Positions 34,766 to 45,856 of a stretch of DNA of 64,000 nucleotides are shown one piece after another. The translations under genes and the position numbers were made by a program. Positions within the stretch are counted from its first letter, which is position 1. Every line of letters starts with the position of its first letter. The DNA is taken from assembly GCA_047967505.1 (NCBI GenBank), contig CM106539.1; one strand, given 5' to 3'. Source of the DNA: Dipteris shenzhenensis. Taxonomy: Eukaryota > Polypodiophyta > Polypodiopsida > Gleicheniales. The notes under the pieces are model-generated. The model saw only the letters and a program-made list of their open reading frames with translations. It did no database searches and was not told where the DNA came from.

Positions 34766-35571
34766 CTGTGGAAGTTGAGGAATATAGAAATATTTTGATT
34801 CTTTAGAGTGTATTCAACAATGTCAAAGCACAAAAGCATATGAAACTAATAAATAACAATAAAGTATGAACATTATCCATCGTCGTTCACTGACTCCATT
34901 GTATTTTTGGGAAATGGCAAAAGTGCCAATCTCTCTAAAGGTCAATTGAGAATGCAAATAGTGCAACCTTTCTCTCTGAACTCATAGAGAGAATGGCAAT
35001 AGTGCCATTCTTCTCTTGGGGTGGTGTTAGTGCCATTTTACATATAAGGTTATGGAGAATGCCACTAGTGCCTTTCTCTATACCCTCATTGGGAGGAGAG
35101 AATACTACTAGTGCCTCCCCCCATGTCCCAAAAGAAATGTACAATGCATGATCTGAAAGCATAGATACTGTATTACTTTGGTCCAATAGATTTGTAGAAA
35201 GCACCCAAATCAAAACTTTGGTAGCATAGTTAATACTATACAATTTTTAATCTCTGTAATGCTTTCAACTAACATAGATTAAAGAAAGGAACATAACAGT
35301 ACTACCATTTCTACATAACCACAAAGAGAGAATGGCACTAGTGCCATTCTCCATATGAGGTCGCATAAAATGTTAATAGTACCTCTTACGTATAACCCGA
35401 CATAGGGAGAATGACACTAGTACCATTCCCCATGTCATTATGTCACACAACTTTATCATACCTAATGTTTAATATCTTTAATATAATGAGAGTATGTGCA
35501 ATCGAGAAAATCCATAAAAGTCATATTATTTTGAAACTGAATACACAAGGCATAAATGAGTAGCTAAAGAC
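34766..35571 (-). other. Intron of locus B with palindromic repeats
   Basis: The donor GTCTTT after Gln-G (35572|35571) and acceptor TTCCACAG (34766) preserve the reading phase: Q, then G split 1+2, then TNDAW. The intron holds five or so GAATGGCA-x-TAGTGCCATTC-like palindromes. Confidence 0.55.
35328..35351. repeat. Perfect 24-bp palindrome (locus B dispersed hairpin)
   Basis: The core GAATGGCACTAGTGCCATTC is its own reverse complement and extends two bases each way. The same core is perfect at 37105-37124 and imperfect at about 34991-35010, 35041-35064, 35407-35430, 37045-37068, 38784-38803, 38872-38890 and 38911-38934. Confidence 0.9.
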
Positions 35572-37001
35572 CTTGCTCCAAATCTTCCAATGTAATCTTT
35601 GGGATAGCTTCAAGATCTGCTTCAGTTAAAGGTCGCAAGTCTTCAATGTGATGCTCACCCTCTTTAATTCCTTCATCAATAGGTGAATCAACTCTATGTG
35701 TCTCAAGAGGCCTCTCAATGCTAGACCAAATCTTAATATGGGGATTATTTGATGCATGTGCCACACACATAGCCTCGACCTCTGTCACCTGTTGGGATGT
35801 CTTCACCAGTGAGATCACTTTTCTTTTGCTTGACAATGCTTGTAATGCCACACATCCATTAGTAAAGACGTCAACAACAACTTCATGTTCCCTACTACAA
35901 TAGCACCTGATGCACTCCTTGATGATGCCATGCTTCACAACTGCCTCTTTTTCATACTCATCGCCCTCATCAGAATAAAGAATATTGTCCTCAATTATTG
36001 TGTATGGCCTTGTGATTTCTAACATGTGCTCAAATCCATCAAACCCATCATGTGAGCTGACAAATGACAAAAAACAAAAGGTCTCAGACAAACCCTTTTG
36101 TGCACTATCCGATTCATGGATAACACCCACTGTCAAACCTTCTATGCCAAAATCGAGCCTCTATCATTGCTTCCTTGAGATTTACCATCTCTATCATTGT
36201 CATAAATGATAGCAATACATACTGTGACGGAGTGGCAACGGTCTCCATCAAGCCACTGAGCAACTTCTTGAAGGCATCCTTATCCCAACACATGTCTTTG
36301 GCAGATCCCTCTGAGGTGTCAAGCACACACAAGCTGATTGGAAGTTGTCCCTTGGAGTGACGTGTTAGAAAGCTCTCCCCCTCCATCTCCATGTTCACTT
36401 GAATAATTGTCCAAGGAAAACAAGACTGCGATGTAGACTTGTTACCCTCTATTGAACTAATCACCCAACCAACATAGATTGACGCGGCTTTTGGGAAATC
36501 ATGTGTGGACTTGCCAACTCTTGCAGCTTCTCTTTGACCCATGACTCACATGAACCCTTGAAGCTCTGATAAACAATTGAATCAATTTTGAAGTAAGTTG
36601 CAAGGGCATCCCATGTTTGATGTTGGGGCGAAGGGTGACGTGAGTTGAACTCCTTGATGAGTGCTTCTTTCAGGGCTCTATCATGCTTAATCTCAATTGC
36701 CCGTTGAGACATTTCAATGGAGTCCTTGTCTTTGCTTGACTTGACCAAGACTATTTCTTTAGACTCAATCTCTGCTTGAAGTGCATGTATATCTTCGTCT
36801 TCCAATCCTAGCAGACACCTCATATATGTTATTGTGGGATTTCGACCCTCAAGATCACCCTGCTTCACCAATGTCAAAATCCTAATCCATTGTTCGTAGA
36901 TGTCATCATCGTATGTGACCATGTGTGTGTCCTTGGTAGCAAAGTTTGCACCCATCGATATGCTTGCAACTCCTACAAAATTCTATATAAAAAAATCAAA
37001 A
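35572..37001 (-). pseudogene. Locus B core, second part: methylase-like region, frameshifted
   Basis: The region from about 36972 down to 35572 is open in three overlapping frames that read as one protein: MVTYDDDIYEQWIRILTLV and RNPTITYMRCLLGLEDEDI (36930-36790), then FPWTIIQVNMEMEGESFLTR and LPISLCVLDTSEGSAKDMCWD (36430-36280), then (frame change near 36140) VIHESDSAQKGLSETFCFLSF and EVVVDVFTNGCVALQALSSK (35870-35810). The last stretch resembles motif I of beta-class N4/N6 amino-methyltransferases (usual form D-x-F-x-G-S-G-T-T), with the glycines partly lost; the ISLCVLD segment falls where DPPY would be. Another frame change is near 36500. Probably no longer catalytic. Similarity to 1500-2230 (+) is seen in order and length. 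Confidence 0.4.
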
Positions 37002-37104
37002 TCATCTTAGACATTCTTCTAATCCAAATCATGTAATAGAGATAATAATGACACTAGTGTGATTCTCCCATTACCATGTCAAAAGCATGACTTGGTAACT
37101 AGAA

Positions 37105-37124
37105 GAATGGCACTAGTGCCATTC
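37105..37124. repeat. Second perfect copy of the 20-bp palindrome
   Basis: GAATGGCACTAGTGCCATTC lies in the intron between the two core parts of locus B, identical to the copy at 35330-35349. Confidence 0.9.
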
Positions 37125-37219
37125 TCACATCAGGGAATTGACACTACTATCATTTCTTTTACAAAGCCATAAACATTCTTGAAATAAAAAATGCATACAA
37201 AACAAAGATTATTACTCAC

Positions 37220-38575
37220 ATCCCAACTTTGTCGATCTTTATGCCCTTTGACAAGGCCTTGGGCTGGTTTCTTTGGTCGTCCGAATGCAATCCACTGTGC
37301 CCTTAGGTGTTGTAAGATATCGATATATGGTTGATTTTTCAAAACGGTCTGTGCCTCCATGTTGGCCATTGATGATATCTTACAACTTGCTTCAACTGGT
37401 GCATTGACAACAATTCTCGCCTTCCTCCGTGTATAGAAACCTTTTCGTTGATTGAAGGCTTCTCCATGTGCTTTAGTTATAAATATCCTTGCAGCATAAA
37501 TCGAATGCTGCCCTGCGAGAATCCAATAATTATACTCCTTTAACTTTTCCACCTTTATCTCTTCCTTGCACATCGGAGTATTTGTGCCTATGTGGTAAGG
37601 CATAAGATATGCACATGTTGCAGGAGGTCGTGCATTCATTGCAAAACTCTTGACCAAGTCACTGACATAGCTGAGGGTCAATGTCCTGTACACATATTGG
37701 CTTGGTGCTCTAAAGCAATTCATCACTGGGATCAACACCTCAAACTCCAAACCAAATGGGAAGTACTCTACGTACTCCATCAAGCCTATCATACTTGTGT
37801 CCTTCCTTTCCAATTTCTTTTGTAGTGCCTTAAAGTCAACATCTGGCTGGATTTTCTTATACAGGATGATAGTTGCTTCATACGATTTCTCACCATGTCC
37901 TGTTATATGTGTCTCACCACTCCCCGTTGCATCACCTCCACTTCCAGTTCCATCAGTGACTATTCCCGTACCTCCCTGTTTTCCTCCTAAAGTTGTCTCT
38001 TTGTCTTTAGCCTCCAGTTTATCCCCAATGCTTGTTTTTCCATCTGACCTTATTTCCTTCTCACCTGTTGTTTCTTCCTCACCGGTCTCTCTAGCCTTCT
38101 CTTTCAATGTGTTTTGAGACACTTGAGAGCTTGATCCCTCAACATCACTTTTCTTGGTTCTTTTCGAAACTTTTCTACTCTTTTTTATATCTTGCTTTAT
38201 CCCTTTTGTTATCAACAAATCAAAGCTTTCTAATATTTGTTGATTGGTATAATTTTCTGGCTCATTAATCCAACCCCTAGATATCATAGTGTCCTCCCCA
38301 GTAGCATTCATCCTCGCATGATCAAAACAAGCAGGATCCAATTGATACACATTGCCTCCCAATGTATGAATTTTGAGACAAGGGATGTTGTCTTTCTCGG
38401 TATCCTCCATCTGTTTAACTTGTCCAACATCTTCAAAAGTTGTTCCTTGGATGTTCACAAAACAATGCACTTTATGGAGTTCGTTATTGTATATATCCAA
38501 AAACCATCCTCTTCCAGAACTAACTCCATCATAAACTGACACCTCTCGAACCTTTCTCTTTCCCTTGCTAGCCAT
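37220..38575 (-). CDS. Locus B core, first part: ParB/DGQHR-like protein
   Basis: The exon runs from ATG 38575 (after an AACAG acceptor-like site) to a GTGAGT donor at 37219, 452 codons, fully open. It has an N-terminal domain of about 120 residues (VYDGVSSGRGWFLDIYNNEL...), a low-complexity Lys/Glu/Gly linker (130-230), then LTLSYVSDLVKSFAMN, YNYWILAGQHSIYAAR (348-363), RIVVNAPVEASCKISSMAN and LRAQWIAFGRPKK. The GQH signature followed by helix and V-x-x-S-x-x-N resembles ParB-fold DNA-binding proteins. The plus-strand locus A has the matching DGQHW and WITFGSPN pieces. The next exon starts near 36972 but needs a one-base shift, so the gene as a whole is probably dead. Role unknown. Confidence 0.5.
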
Positions 38576-38939
38576 TCTTGCAATGTTCTGTTAACAAAAG
38601 AACCAAGGACACAATGAAATGTATAATAGAAAATCATAACTGTAGTAGGAAATATAACAACCACAATGCAACTTCTATTAACAAAATAACCAAGGCGAAG
38701 CAACTTATATATGCATTATGAAAAACTACACCAACACAGTAAGCAAATATACACAATATCAAAGTTAAGATGGTTATAATAAAGAATGGTATTCGTGCCA
38801 TTCTCCAACATAATATGATGTTAGAAGAGTGTCACAAATGCCATTGAACACATGGATTGTGAGTTTGTTCAGAATGGCACAAGTGCCATCCTCCGTGAGA
38901 GTTTAGGGATAATGCCACAGGTGCCATTCTCCATGATGT

Positions 38940-39238
38940 TTAGGATCACTACACAGCAGAGATAGTGATCACTACATAGAAGAATGCACAATTGAGCTTA
39001 GGATTCCTTATGCATGTTTTCAGGTCATAGTATGAGATTGGCACCACTACCATTCTCCATTGGTGGCATTCTCCACATAGATTGACACAATTCCATATGA
39101 TCTCTACACAGCGGAGACAGTGAACACTACATAGAAGAATGCACATGTGAGTTTAGCATTCCTTGTGCATGTTTTCAGGTCATGGTATGAGATTGGCACC
39201 ACTGCCATTCTCCACTGGTGGCATTCTCCCTAAATTTA
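38940..39238 (+). repeat. Right-hand copy of the 30.6-32.0 kb tandem units
   Basis: Two partial units with CTACACAGC(G/A)GAGA(C/T)AGTGA, GGATTCCTTATGCATGTTTTC, GAGATTGGCACCACTACCATT and TGGTGGCATTCTCC, in the same orientation as the left array. The right array stops abruptly at 39229-39238 against unrelated AT-rich DNA, a possible element end. Confidence 0.8.
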
Positions 39239-39429
39239 TTAATTTAATTAATTAACCCCCTCAATTTTATTTAATTTAACCCTACTATTATTTCCCCCCT
39301 TGTAAGATTTTTTGTTGTTTCTACACATGCATATGTTCACTATCTTTGACACACCATCAATTGTGAGCTTAATTTAACCAACCCCACCTCTCTTTTTTTC
39401 CTCTCATGCATTTTGTCTTAATTATCAGC

Positions 39430-39494
39430 ATGCATGCACACACACACACACACACACATACACACAAAATAATAATAATAATTTTGATTAATAA

Positions 39495-39529
<35 letters not shown>

Positions 39530-39662
39530 ACACACACGTGTGTGCGCGTGCGTGCACACGCACATGCACATGCATGCACGTGCATCTGCACATGCACACG
39601 CACATGCACATGCACATGCACATGCACACGCATGCACACATGCACATGCACACACACACAAT
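39430..39662. repeat. Compound microsatellite (CA)n-(ATA)n-(TA)n-(GCACAT)n
   Basis: Simple sequence in several blocks; the (TGCACA)n part spans 39540-39650. ORFs rich in His/Thr/Met or Cys/Val are artefacts. Confidence 0.95.
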
Positions 39663-40020
39663 CCTCTTTTTCCTTTTGACCATTCTAATTATTTTCTTCC
39701 CTTTATAACCCCCTGTAAATCCTTTTATACTGCCTTTCCCCCTTTCTCCCTGTCTAGATTTTTCCCTCACTCTCTCTCTACACTGCTTTCCCTCTCTTTC
39801 TCCTAAACTCCCCTAAAACCTCTTAGTGCACCCCACTCTAACCATTTTGTTAATTGACATAGTTTTCTCCTAATTTTTCCTATTTTTCCCTGGTTCTTCC
39901 TTTATTTTTTCATAGTTTCGCTAATTATTTCATAATTTTGCCTATTATTTTCATTTTTTCTAAATTTCTTTTTTTTTATTTTCTAAATATTTTTATTAAT
40001 TTTTGCCTATCTCCCCCCTA

Positions 40021-40076
<56 letters not shown>

Positions 40077-40506
40077 CTCTCTCTATCTCTGTCTCTCTCT
40101 CTGTCTCTCTCTCTCTCTCTCTACTTTTCTAAATTCTTCAAATTGAAATTTTAATTATTTACCCTTTTTTCTTTAACCTTTATTTTACCCTCTATTTTTT
40201 CTAGTCCCCTTATTTTCTACTTCTTGATTCCCTTGTTTCGTATCTCTCTCCAATTTTCTCAAGTTAATTTTTATTTTTCCCTTTTTTAATTTATTACTTT
40301 CTTTCCTTATTTTTTCCTTTGTTTGTTTACTCTTTTCTTAAAATTTTTTAAATTATTTTTATTTTTTCCTTTCCTCTTAATTCTTCAAATTTTCTCGTTT
40401 TCTCTTCTATTTTTCCTATTTTTAATATATATTCTAATTTTTTCCTCTTCTATTTTATTTTCCTTTCTAACTTCCTCTACTTTTCGTTAGTACTGCTCCT
40501 TTCTTA
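39663..40506. other. Pyrimidine-rich spacer with (CT)n at 40023-40122
   Basis: T- and C-rich DNA with no gene. The (CT) block is about 100 bp with occasional GT and AT interruptions. Confidence 0.6.
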
Positions 40507-40678
40507 ATATAGGGCTCTTCTATTTCTTTGTGCTAGAGCTCTTTTGGCTTTTACAACTAAGAAGAGGAAAATTATTTTCAACCTCCACCTTTGTGTGTAT
40601 TTCCCCATTGTGTATGTGAGAAAGCCACAAGTGAGACTCCTTCCTTCTCTCCCACTATCTTCACATGGTATCAGAGCC
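40507..40678 (+). mobile_element. Copia element 1: truncated 5' LTR and primer-binding site
   Basis: From about 40507 the sequence matches the 3' part of the LTR at 57584-57943 (ATAGGG(C/T)TC...TTTGGCTTT(C/T)ACAACTAAG). The LTR ends ...CTTCACA at 40665, followed directly by TGGTATCAGAGCC, the initiator-Met tRNA primer site, at 40666-40678. The first 200 bp of the LTR are missing. Confidence 0.85.
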
Positions 40679-41221
40679 TATTTCGTGGTAAGGAGCTCAA
40701 GAAAGCAAACCAAGTTCGCAGTGTCTTGGTAAGAGGACCAGTGTTGCTTTCCTTTTTCGAGTTTGGGAGTAAATCTCTGCAGGTAGCACAATCGGAAAGT
40801 GCATCGGAAAGTGCAAGAGTGCATTGTCTCAGATTGAGACGCCCTTCGCAGTGTGGCGAGAGGGCAATATATGCTGTGGGAAAGGGTGAATCCCTTGGTG
40901 ACTTTATTTTTCTGATTCGAGGCCATTTCGGGGCCTGTTTTGGAGGCAGAAGTTCTTCACAAGCACTCAGAAAAAGGCCCTGTTTTCGCTGTGCGACCAC
41001 TGCTCTGCAGGTCGGTGAAAAGTTGCCACAGAAATTGCATCGTATGCCTATGCGCAGAGATACTGGAAGTTACAAAATCATCCTTATTTCCTGTTGATGC
41101 AAAATCGTCACTAGGAAGTGACTGTGTGGTCAAATGCCACTTTCGTCAGTTTTGCAGATTTGCCCGTGTGAGGCAGAAGCTGTGTTTTTTGCAGTGACAG
41201 AATATTTTGCAGTGTTCTGTA

Positions 41222-44200
41222 ATGGTGTCTGATTCTCTTTCACAGATTGTCACTGAAAAACTTGACAAGAACAACTTCCAAGCATGGAAGTTTAGAATGA
41301 CGAATTTCCTTATAGGAAAAGGCTATTGGGAGTTCATTACAGGAAATGAAGAAGAACCAGTTCTTCCTAATGTTTCCAATCAACAGGAAATGCAGGCATT
41401 TAAAGGATGGCATGAGAGAGCCAGAAAAGTTATATACTGGCTGTCTATCAGTATTTCAGATTCTATGATTGTGCATATTCAGGATGCAAGTATGCCAAAG
41501 GAGGCATAGGATACTTTGGCAAAAATGTACAGCACAAATACACAAGCTAGGAAAATACAGCTTAAGCAAGAGTTGCACAATGTGCAGAGAGAAAATATGA
41601 GCATCAATGACTACCACATGAAGGTGAAGAAAATTTTAGATGCACTTGCTTCCATTGGGTCGCCAGTGGAAGATGATGATCTAGTTTTTGTGACCTTGAA
41701 TGGTTAAGGAAAGGATTATGCACAGTTCCGGACATCCATTGCCGTCCGTGAAAAATTTCTTGATTTTGAGGAGTTGTTTGCTCTTCTAATTTCTGAAGAG
41801 CAGAGAAATGGTGGTGCATCTTCTTCAAGAGGAACTTCAAAAGAAACTGTCTTCTACTTAAATGCTGGAAAAGGTAGAGGCAGAGGTAGAGGAGGTCGAT
41901 CTAGAGGCCATGGTAGAAATTAGAATATGCAGCAAACTCAAGAAAACCAGTCCTTTGGAGGAGGACGTGGTAACTCTAGAGGCAGGGGGAGCCAAAGAGG
42001 TCGTGGTGGATAGCATAGAGGCCAAAATGCAAACAGCAATGTTGAATGCTACTATTGTGGTAAAATGGGTCATATGGCTAAAGACTGCTACAAAAAGCAA
42101 AATGACATTATGAATGGAAAATTGCAACAAGGCAATTATGCATCCTCTAGTAGACAGGGTGATGACAGAAATGAGCATTTGTTTATGGTGCAGCACATGA
42201 CCAATTCTGTGACAAGTGCATAAGAAAGTAATGATGTGTGGTATGTTGACTCAGGTGCATCAAACCACATGACAGGTCATGCAGAATGGATGCAGGATGC
42301 AAGGAAAATGGAAAGACCAGGATTTGTGGAGATTGGTGATGATACTGCACATCCTATTGTGCATATTGGTAAAATTCCTTTGTCTATGTAGGATGGGAAA
42401 AAGGAATACCTGTCTGATGTATTTCATGTCTCGAATATCACCAAGAACCTGGTCTCTATTGGTCAAATGGTTGAGCAATGCTTGTAGGTTAGATTTAATC
42501 CTCATGGATGCTTTGTTGAGGATATGAAAAATAACGGTCGCTTGATAGCAAAAGGAAAGAAGAAGGGTAGGATGTTTACATTGGATGCGGACAAGCCTGA
42601 ATTGAGTGTAGAAATGTTTGCATATGGGACCGGTGTAGTTGTAGATATTGATATCTGGCATAAACGCATTGGTCATGTTAATGTACAGCAACTTAAATCA
42701 ATGCAGGCCCAAAATATTGTTGCAGGATTGCCTAAATTCAAGGTTGTAGAATGCATAAGATATGTGAAGCCTGTCAATTTGGAAAACAGGCAAGGAAACC
42801 ATTTCCTAGACATGTTCAAGAGAGTAAGAAGCCATTGGAATTAATCCACTCTTATGTGTGGACTACTAAAGCTGCATCTATTGGAGGCTATCATTACTTT
42901 GTCACTTTTATTGATGACTATAGCAGAAAAGTTTGGGCGTATTTTATGAAAAAGAAAAGTGAAGTGTTTGGGCATTTCAAAGCTTTTAAAGCTATGGTTG
43001 AAAAAGAAACAAGCCTGCAAATCCAATGCCTAAGGTCAGATGGAGGGGGAGAGTACCTCTCAAATGAGTTTGCAAGGTTCTTGCAAGAGCATGGCATAAA
43101 GCAGCAATATTCATGCAGTCATACCCCACAGCAAAATGGACTTGCAGAAAGGAAAAACAGGCATATTGGAGAGGTATCTCAGGCCATGCTAGATGAAAAA
43201 GACCTACCAGATTATTATTGGGCTGAAGAAGTTGCTACAGCAATTTACATAATGAACAGAACTCCCACTGCAGCAATACATGGCATGACGCCAAAGGAGA
43301 TGTATACTGGTAGGAAACCAGATATTTCTCATTTAAAAATTTTTGGTTGCATTGCCTATGTTCATATGCCAGATGAGTTGAGGTCCAAGTTGGATCCAAA
43401 AGCTGAGAAGTGCATCTTTATTGGTTATTCTCTATAGCAGAAAGGGTATAGATGCTATAACCCTTATACTCGTAAGTTTACAATGAGTAGAGATGTTGTC
43501 TTTGATGAGATGAGTAGCTGGTATAAACCAATAAATGTGATTGATGATGTAGATGCACAAAATGGTAATGTTGCACAGAATTCACAACAGCAATCACAAA
43601 ATATTAGTAGACCTGTAGTGTCCTCTAGCAGTGGTTCACATACTTTGCCATGGACATGCAGATTGAGATCAGGAGAATCTCCTCAAAGCAATGCAGATAG
43701 TGGTATGCAGGTATCATGAAAAGGAAAAGAGAAGGTAGATCAGCCCATGTTTGATGTGAATGCAGGTCACTCTTATGTGGATGGTGAATCCAGTGGCTCA
43801 GAACAGAGCATTGATGATGAGTTGGGTATTCCTTCTGTTGTTACACCTGGAGTAAGGAAGACCAAGGATGTTTTGAGAGCACTTGGAAGTGAGCCTATTT
43901 TGCGCAGGTATACCAAAGCTAGGTATCCTGTGGATAGGCTGAAATATGATGGATTTACAGCCATTCACTATGCCTATATGGTTAAAGTGATACAAGAACG
44001 AGAACCCACTTCTTTTGAGCAAGCCATGGGAAAAGAAAAATGAGAGAAAGCCATGGATGAAGAAATGGATGCCTTGGAAGCAAATGCTACATGGGAATTG
44101 GTGCCTTTGCCTAAAGACAAGAATGAAATTGGCTGTAAGTGGGTTTATAAGGTGAAGCACAATGCAGATGGTTCTGTGAACAGATACAAGGCAAGATTAG

Positions 44201-45590
44201 TTATCAAGGGGTATGCATAGACATATGGCATTGATTATGAAGAAACATTCAGTCCGGTTGCAAGGACAGCAATCGTAAGAGTAGTCATTGCTATGGCTGC
44301 ATTAAAGGGATGCTCTTTACATCAAATGGATGTAAAGAATGCCTTCTTGCATGGTGATTTGCAAGAAGAGATCTTTATGGAGCAGCCACCAGGTTATGTT
44401 CATGCTATTTATCCTGAGTTTGTTTGCAGGTTGAAGAAAGCCTTGTATGGCTTGAAGCAAGCACCTAGAGCATGGTCTGACAAGATAGGACAATATCTTG
44501 TCACTATTGGCTTTCAAATTTCCAAGGCAGATTTCTCACTTTATGTGAGAAAAACAGAGAAAGGTATTATGCTTCTTATCATTTATGTTGATGATTTGAT
44601 CATCACAAGTGATAGTGATGAAGATATCCTTCATGTGAAAATGCTATTGAAGCAGAAGTTTGAGATGAAGGATTTGGGAGAGCTGCGTTATTTCTTAGGC
44701 ATTGAGGTGATTAGATCATCAAGTGGGATACGGCTCTTGCAGAGGTAGTATGGATTGGACATGCTGTCCAAATATGGGATGACAGGCTGTAAGCCTATTT
44801 CAATTCCTTTGGAGCAGAATGTGAAGCTGAGTGCAGATGTAGGTGAGCTTCTGGAAGACCCTACTATGTACAGGCACATAGTAGGAAGTTTGATTTATAT
44901 GACTATTATTACCAGGCCAGATTTGAGCTATGCTGTTGGATTGGTAAGTCAGTTTATGCAGGCTCCAAGGAAACTGCATTTGGATGCAGCTAGCCGCATA
45001 CTCAGGTATGTGAAGTCCACATTACAGTATGGACTATTTTATGAGGCTGGGGTTCAGATACAGTTGCATGGATACACTGATGCTGATTGGGCTGGTAGTA
45101 TTTCTGATAGACGATCTACCAGTGGATATGTGTTCTCTTTTGGGAGTGCTGCAGTCACTTGGAGCAGCAAGAAACAGCCTATAGTTGCCTTGTCGAGCAC
45201 AGAGGCTGAGTACAGGGGTGCAGCAATGGCTGCATGTGAGGTAGCTTGGTTGCATAAGCTACTTTATGATATGCATCAGTCTACAGATGGGCCAGTTGTC
45301 ATTTATTGTGACAACATGAGTAGTATACACTTGGCAAATAACCCAGTCTATCATGCTAGAACAAAGCACATTGAGGTGCATTATCACTATGTGCAGGAGA
45401 AGGTTTTACTAGGTCTTATTGATCTAGTTTATGTCGACATAGAGGATCAGGTAGTAGACATATTCACAAAGGCATTGGGCACAGAGAAGCTACGCAAGTT
45501 CAGAGACCAGCTTGGTGTGCAGGAATTGGGATTGAGGTCGAGGGGGAGTGTTGAGATATCGAGCTCCACTCGTGATATGCCAGGGTGACC
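41222..45590 (+). pseudogene. Ty1/copia element 1 gag-pol polyprotein, 11 stops and one frameshift
   Basis: Domains in order: gag (41222-41900), CCHC knuckle CYYCGKMGHMAKDC (about 42050), protease WYVDSGASNHM (42240), GAG-pre-integrase IDIWHKRIGH (42650), integrase with LRSDGGGEY and GLAERKN (43030-43160), reverse transcriptase with LHQMDVKNAFLHGDL and YVDD (44310-44600), RNase H with YTDADWAG and LSSTEAEY (45060-45220). Copia order (integrase before RT) is clear. In-frame stops lie at 41507, 41705, 41921, 42011, 42221, 42389, 42485, 43435, 44041, 44218 and 44746. A one-base deletion near 42749 shifts the frame. The first integrase Asp (HSDVW in the second copy) is Tyr here. The element cannot move on its own. 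A leader of about 540 bp (40679-41221) separates it from the primer site. Confidence 0.93.
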
Positions 45591-45856
45591 GTTGTGCATT
45601 TATGTCACCAACTTATTAGCTACAGATGTGGTTGGTACACCGCCCATGAATAATAGCTGGATGATAGCTATCCTTATGTACTCTAGTTCGTGGCTCAGTT
45701 AGTACGCCACCTTAGTTAGCTGAGTTTGGTTTGAGACCCACATATAGGGCTCTTCTATTTCTTTGTACTAGAGTTCTTTTGGCTTTCACAACTAAGAAGA
45801 GGAGAAGTGTTTTCAGCCTTCACCTTTGTGTGTATTCCCCCATTGTGTATGTGAGC
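45549..45856 (+). mobile_element. Copia element 1: 3' LTR, 3' truncated
   Basis: Preceded by the polypurine tract GAGGGGGAG and begins TGTTGAGATATCGAGCTCCA, the same start as the LTR at 57584. It matches that LTR to GTGTATGTGAG near 45856, then switches abruptly to unrelated copia coding sequence; about 50 bp of the LTR end is absent. Confidence 0.9.

Noticed and set aside
39406-39806. His/Thr- and Cys/Val-rich ORFs
   Set aside because: Translated (CA)n/(GCACAT)n microsatellite.
40544-41200. ORFs in the copia leader (both strands), also at 57746-58425
   Set aside because: They lie between the primer-binding site and gag and shift relative to each other in the two copies; no known domain.
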